Shown: positions 15,689 to 19,077 of the stretch, one piece after another
Layout: the number at the start of each line of letters is the position of its first letter
Position numbering within the stretch: position 1 is the stretch's first letter
Origin: CALIZF01 sp046292445
GTDB lineage: Bacteria > Pseudomonadota > Alphaproteobacteria > Rhodobacterales > Rhodobacteraceae
Direction: 5' to 3'
Assembly (NCBI GenBank): GCA_046292445.1
Contig: JBKBQT010000042.1
Location: 1 to 19,077 of the forward strand
Length of the DNA: 19,077 bases
Translations under genes and position numbers: made by a program
Notes under the pieces: generated by a model
The model's database searches: none
What the model saw: the letters and a program-made list of their open reading frames with translations, nothing else
What the model was told of the DNA's origin: nothing

Positions 15689-15812
15689 TCGGCGGTCTTG
15701 GTGTTTTGCTTGCGCAGGGCACCGTCGCCGCGCCGCTCTGGCGCAAACTTGCCTGCACGCCTCGCCGACGGGGCGCGCAGGGGCACGAAACGGTCGAGAA
15801 CGGGGAACCGGA

Positions 15813-16184
15813 ATGCCGACGATCCAACAGCTGATCCGCAAGCCGCGGCAGCCCAAGGTGACGCGCTCCAAGTCGCAGCACCTCCAGTCCTGCCCGCAAA
15901 AGCGCGGTGTCTGCACGCGGGTCTACACGACGACGCCGAAAAAGCCGAACTCGGCCATGCGGAAGGTCGCCAAGGTGCGGCTGACCAACGGGTTCGAGGT
16001 CATCAGCTATATCCCCGGTGAAAAGCACAACCTGCAGGAACATTCGGTGGTCCTGATCCGCGGCGGCCGGGTGAAGGACCTTCCGGGCGTGCGCTACCAC
16101 ATCCTGCGCGGCGTTCTCGATACGCAGGGTGTCAAGGATCGCCGTCAGCGCCGGTCGAAATACGGCGCCAAGCGGCCGAAGTGA
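15813..16184 (+). CDS. rpsL: 30S ribosomal protein S12
   Basis: S12 lies at the decoding centre of the 30S subunit and is needed for accurate tRNA selection. The 123-aa protein has the full family length and starts MPTIQQLIRKPRQPKV. The streptomycin-relevant positions carry wild-type residues: K43 in TTPKKPNSA and K88 in GRVKDLPGVRYH. The ATG is preceded by a weak GGGGAACCGGA site. It is the first gene of the str operon and is followed after 11 bp by rpsG. The upstream leader is long and structured, as listed separately. Confidence 0.98.
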   Translation: MPTIQQLIRKPRQPKVTRSKSQHLQSCPQKRGVCTRVYTTTPKKPNSAMRKVAKVRLTNGFEVISYIPGEKHNLQEHSVVLIRGGRVKDLPGVRYHILRGVLDTQGVKDRRQRRSKYGAKRPK

Positions 16185-16195
16185 GGAAGAACTAG

Positions 16196-16666
16196 ATGTC
16201 GCGTCGTCACGCAGCCGAAAAGCGCGAAGTGCTCCCCGATGCCAAGTTCGGCGATATCGTGGTCACCAAGTTCATGAACAACCTGATGGTGGATGGCAAG
16301 AAATCCACCGCCGAGCGGATCGTCTACGATGCGCTCGACCGGGTCGAGAAGCGTTTGAAGAAAGACCCGATCCAGGCGTTCCACGACGCGCTGGAGAACG
16401 TGAAGCCGGCCGTCGAGGTGCGTTCGCGCCGGGTCGGCGGCGCCACCTATCAGGTGCCGGTCGAGGTTCGGCCGGTGCGCCGCGAGGCGCTTGCGATCCG
16501 CTGGCTGATCACCGCCGCGCGCAAGCGCAACGAGAACACGATGGAAGAGCGGCTTGCGGCGGAACTCGCCGACGCCTCGAACAACCGCGGCACCGCGGTC
16601 AAGAAGCGCGAAGACACCCACAAGATGGCCGATGCCAACAAGGCATTCAGCCACTACCGCTGGTAA
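16196..16666 (+). CDS. rpsG: 30S ribosomal protein S7
   Basis: S7 nucleates assembly of the 30S head and contacts tRNA at the E site. The protein is 156 aa, the standard bacterial length, beginning MSRRHAAEKREVLPDAKFGD. It contains the family stretches VTKFMNNLMVDGKKSTAE and MEERLAAELADASNNRGTAV, and ends NKAFSHYRW. A GAGGAAGA site lies upstream of the ATG. In Escherichia coli S7 represses the str operon by binding the rpsL-rpsG junction; here that gap is only 11 bp, too short for the same target, so control, if present, would have to act elsewhere. Confidence 0.98.
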   Translation: MSRRHAAEKREVLPDAKFGDIVVTKFMNNLMVDGKKSTAERIVYDALDRVEKRLKKDPIQAFHDALENVKPAVEVRSRRVGGATYQVPVEVRPVRREALAIRWLITAARKRNENTMEERLAAELADASNNRGTAVKKREDTHKMADANKAFSHYRW

Positions 16667-16677
16667 GGACCGCATCG

Positions 16678-18795
<2,118 letters not shown>

Positions 18796-18813
18796 CGCGC
18801 GTCTGACGAACCC

Positions 18814-18835
18814 GGGCTGCGCTGCGGCGCAGCCC
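18814..18835 (+). promoter_or_regulatory. Hairpin in the fusA-tuf intercistronic region
   Basis: GGGCTGCGC and GCGCAGCCC form a perfect 9-bp stem with a TGCG tetraloop, 18 bp after the fusA stop. No U-run follows, so read-through to tuf is expected; it could serve as partial attenuation, mRNA protection or a processing site. Confidence 0.45.
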
Positions 18836-18890
18836 ATCGACACATCGCTTGGTGCACTGCAGTCGCACCGCCGGAATGAGGGACGCCATC

Positions 18891-19077
18891 ATGGCCAAGG
18901 CAAAGTTCGAACGCAACAAACCGCACGTGAACATCGGGACGATCGGGCACGTCGATCACGGCAAGACGACGCTGACGGCGGCGATCACGAAGTATTTCGG
19001 CGAGTTCAAGGCCTATGACCAGATCGACGCGGCGCCCGAGGAGCGGGCGCGGGGGATCACGATCTCGACCGCGCATG
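18891..19077 (+). CDS. tuf: Translation elongation factor Tu, N-terminal part (cut by window end)
   Basis: EF-Tu delivers aminoacyl-tRNA to the ribosome as a GTP complex. Only the first 62 codons are in the window: MAKAKFERNKPHVNIGTIGH, then the G1 P-loop GHVDHGKTTL and the switch-I region EERARGITISTAH. The start ATG 18891 follows GAGG. Sequence and position after fusA make this the str-operon tuf copy; many proteobacteria carry a second. The frame is intact to the edge. Confidence 0.97.
   Translation, partial: MAKAKFERNKPHVNIGTIGHVDHGKTTLTAAITKYFGEFKAYDQIDAAPEERARGITISTAH

Overview
The window reads as a high-GC alphaproteobacterium, most likely Rhodobacterales (Rhodobacteraceae). This rests on the EF-Tu N-terminus, the rpsL-rpsG-fusA-tuf order, the arsenite oxidase locus and an exosortase E/VPEID-CTERM pair. 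The assignment comes from recognised protein sequence; no database search was run.

Layout. (1) 1-1672 is an insertion-sequence scar. A minus-strand IS3-family (IS407-group) element runs off the left edge and ends near 1271. It abuts the 3' tail of a second IS3-family transposase (to 1393), then the 3' end of an IS5-family (IS903-like) transposase with one terminal repeat (to 1672). All three look dead or truncated. (2) 1759-9713 is a minus-strand arsenite-oxidation locus, in transcription order aioX-aioS-aioR-aioB-aioA-moeA. AioX would sense arsenite in the periplasm, AioS is the membrane histidine kinase and AioR the response regulator. AioB (Tat-exported Rieske subunit) and AioA (molybdopterin/3Fe-4S subunit) form the periplasmic oxidase, and MoeA inserts molybdenum into the cofactor. 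AioR has lost the sigma-54 contact motif and the Walker B acidic residues. (3) 9992-13331 is a minus-strand peptide/nickel-type ABC transporter: permease, permease and a fused double ATPase, coupled by ATGA overlaps, with no binding-protein gene in the window. (4) 13487-15298 holds an exosortase E fused to a CPBP-type protease (plus strand), convergent with a tiny VPEID-CTERM substrate protein (minus strand). This is the most unusual system here. (5) 15541-19077 is the plus-strand str operon: promoter, long structured leader, rpsL, rpsG, fusA and the start of tuf, cut by the window end.

Mobile-element debris next to the moeA end of the aio cluster suggests that side was a site of past insertion or rearrangement. 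The housekeeping str operon marks the other side as core chromosome. Strong hairpins or palindromes lie at several junctions (aioR/aioB, aioA/moeA, after the ABC ATPase, rpsL leader, fusA/tuf); none has a convincing U-tract. No tRNA, rRNA or CRISPR array was seen.
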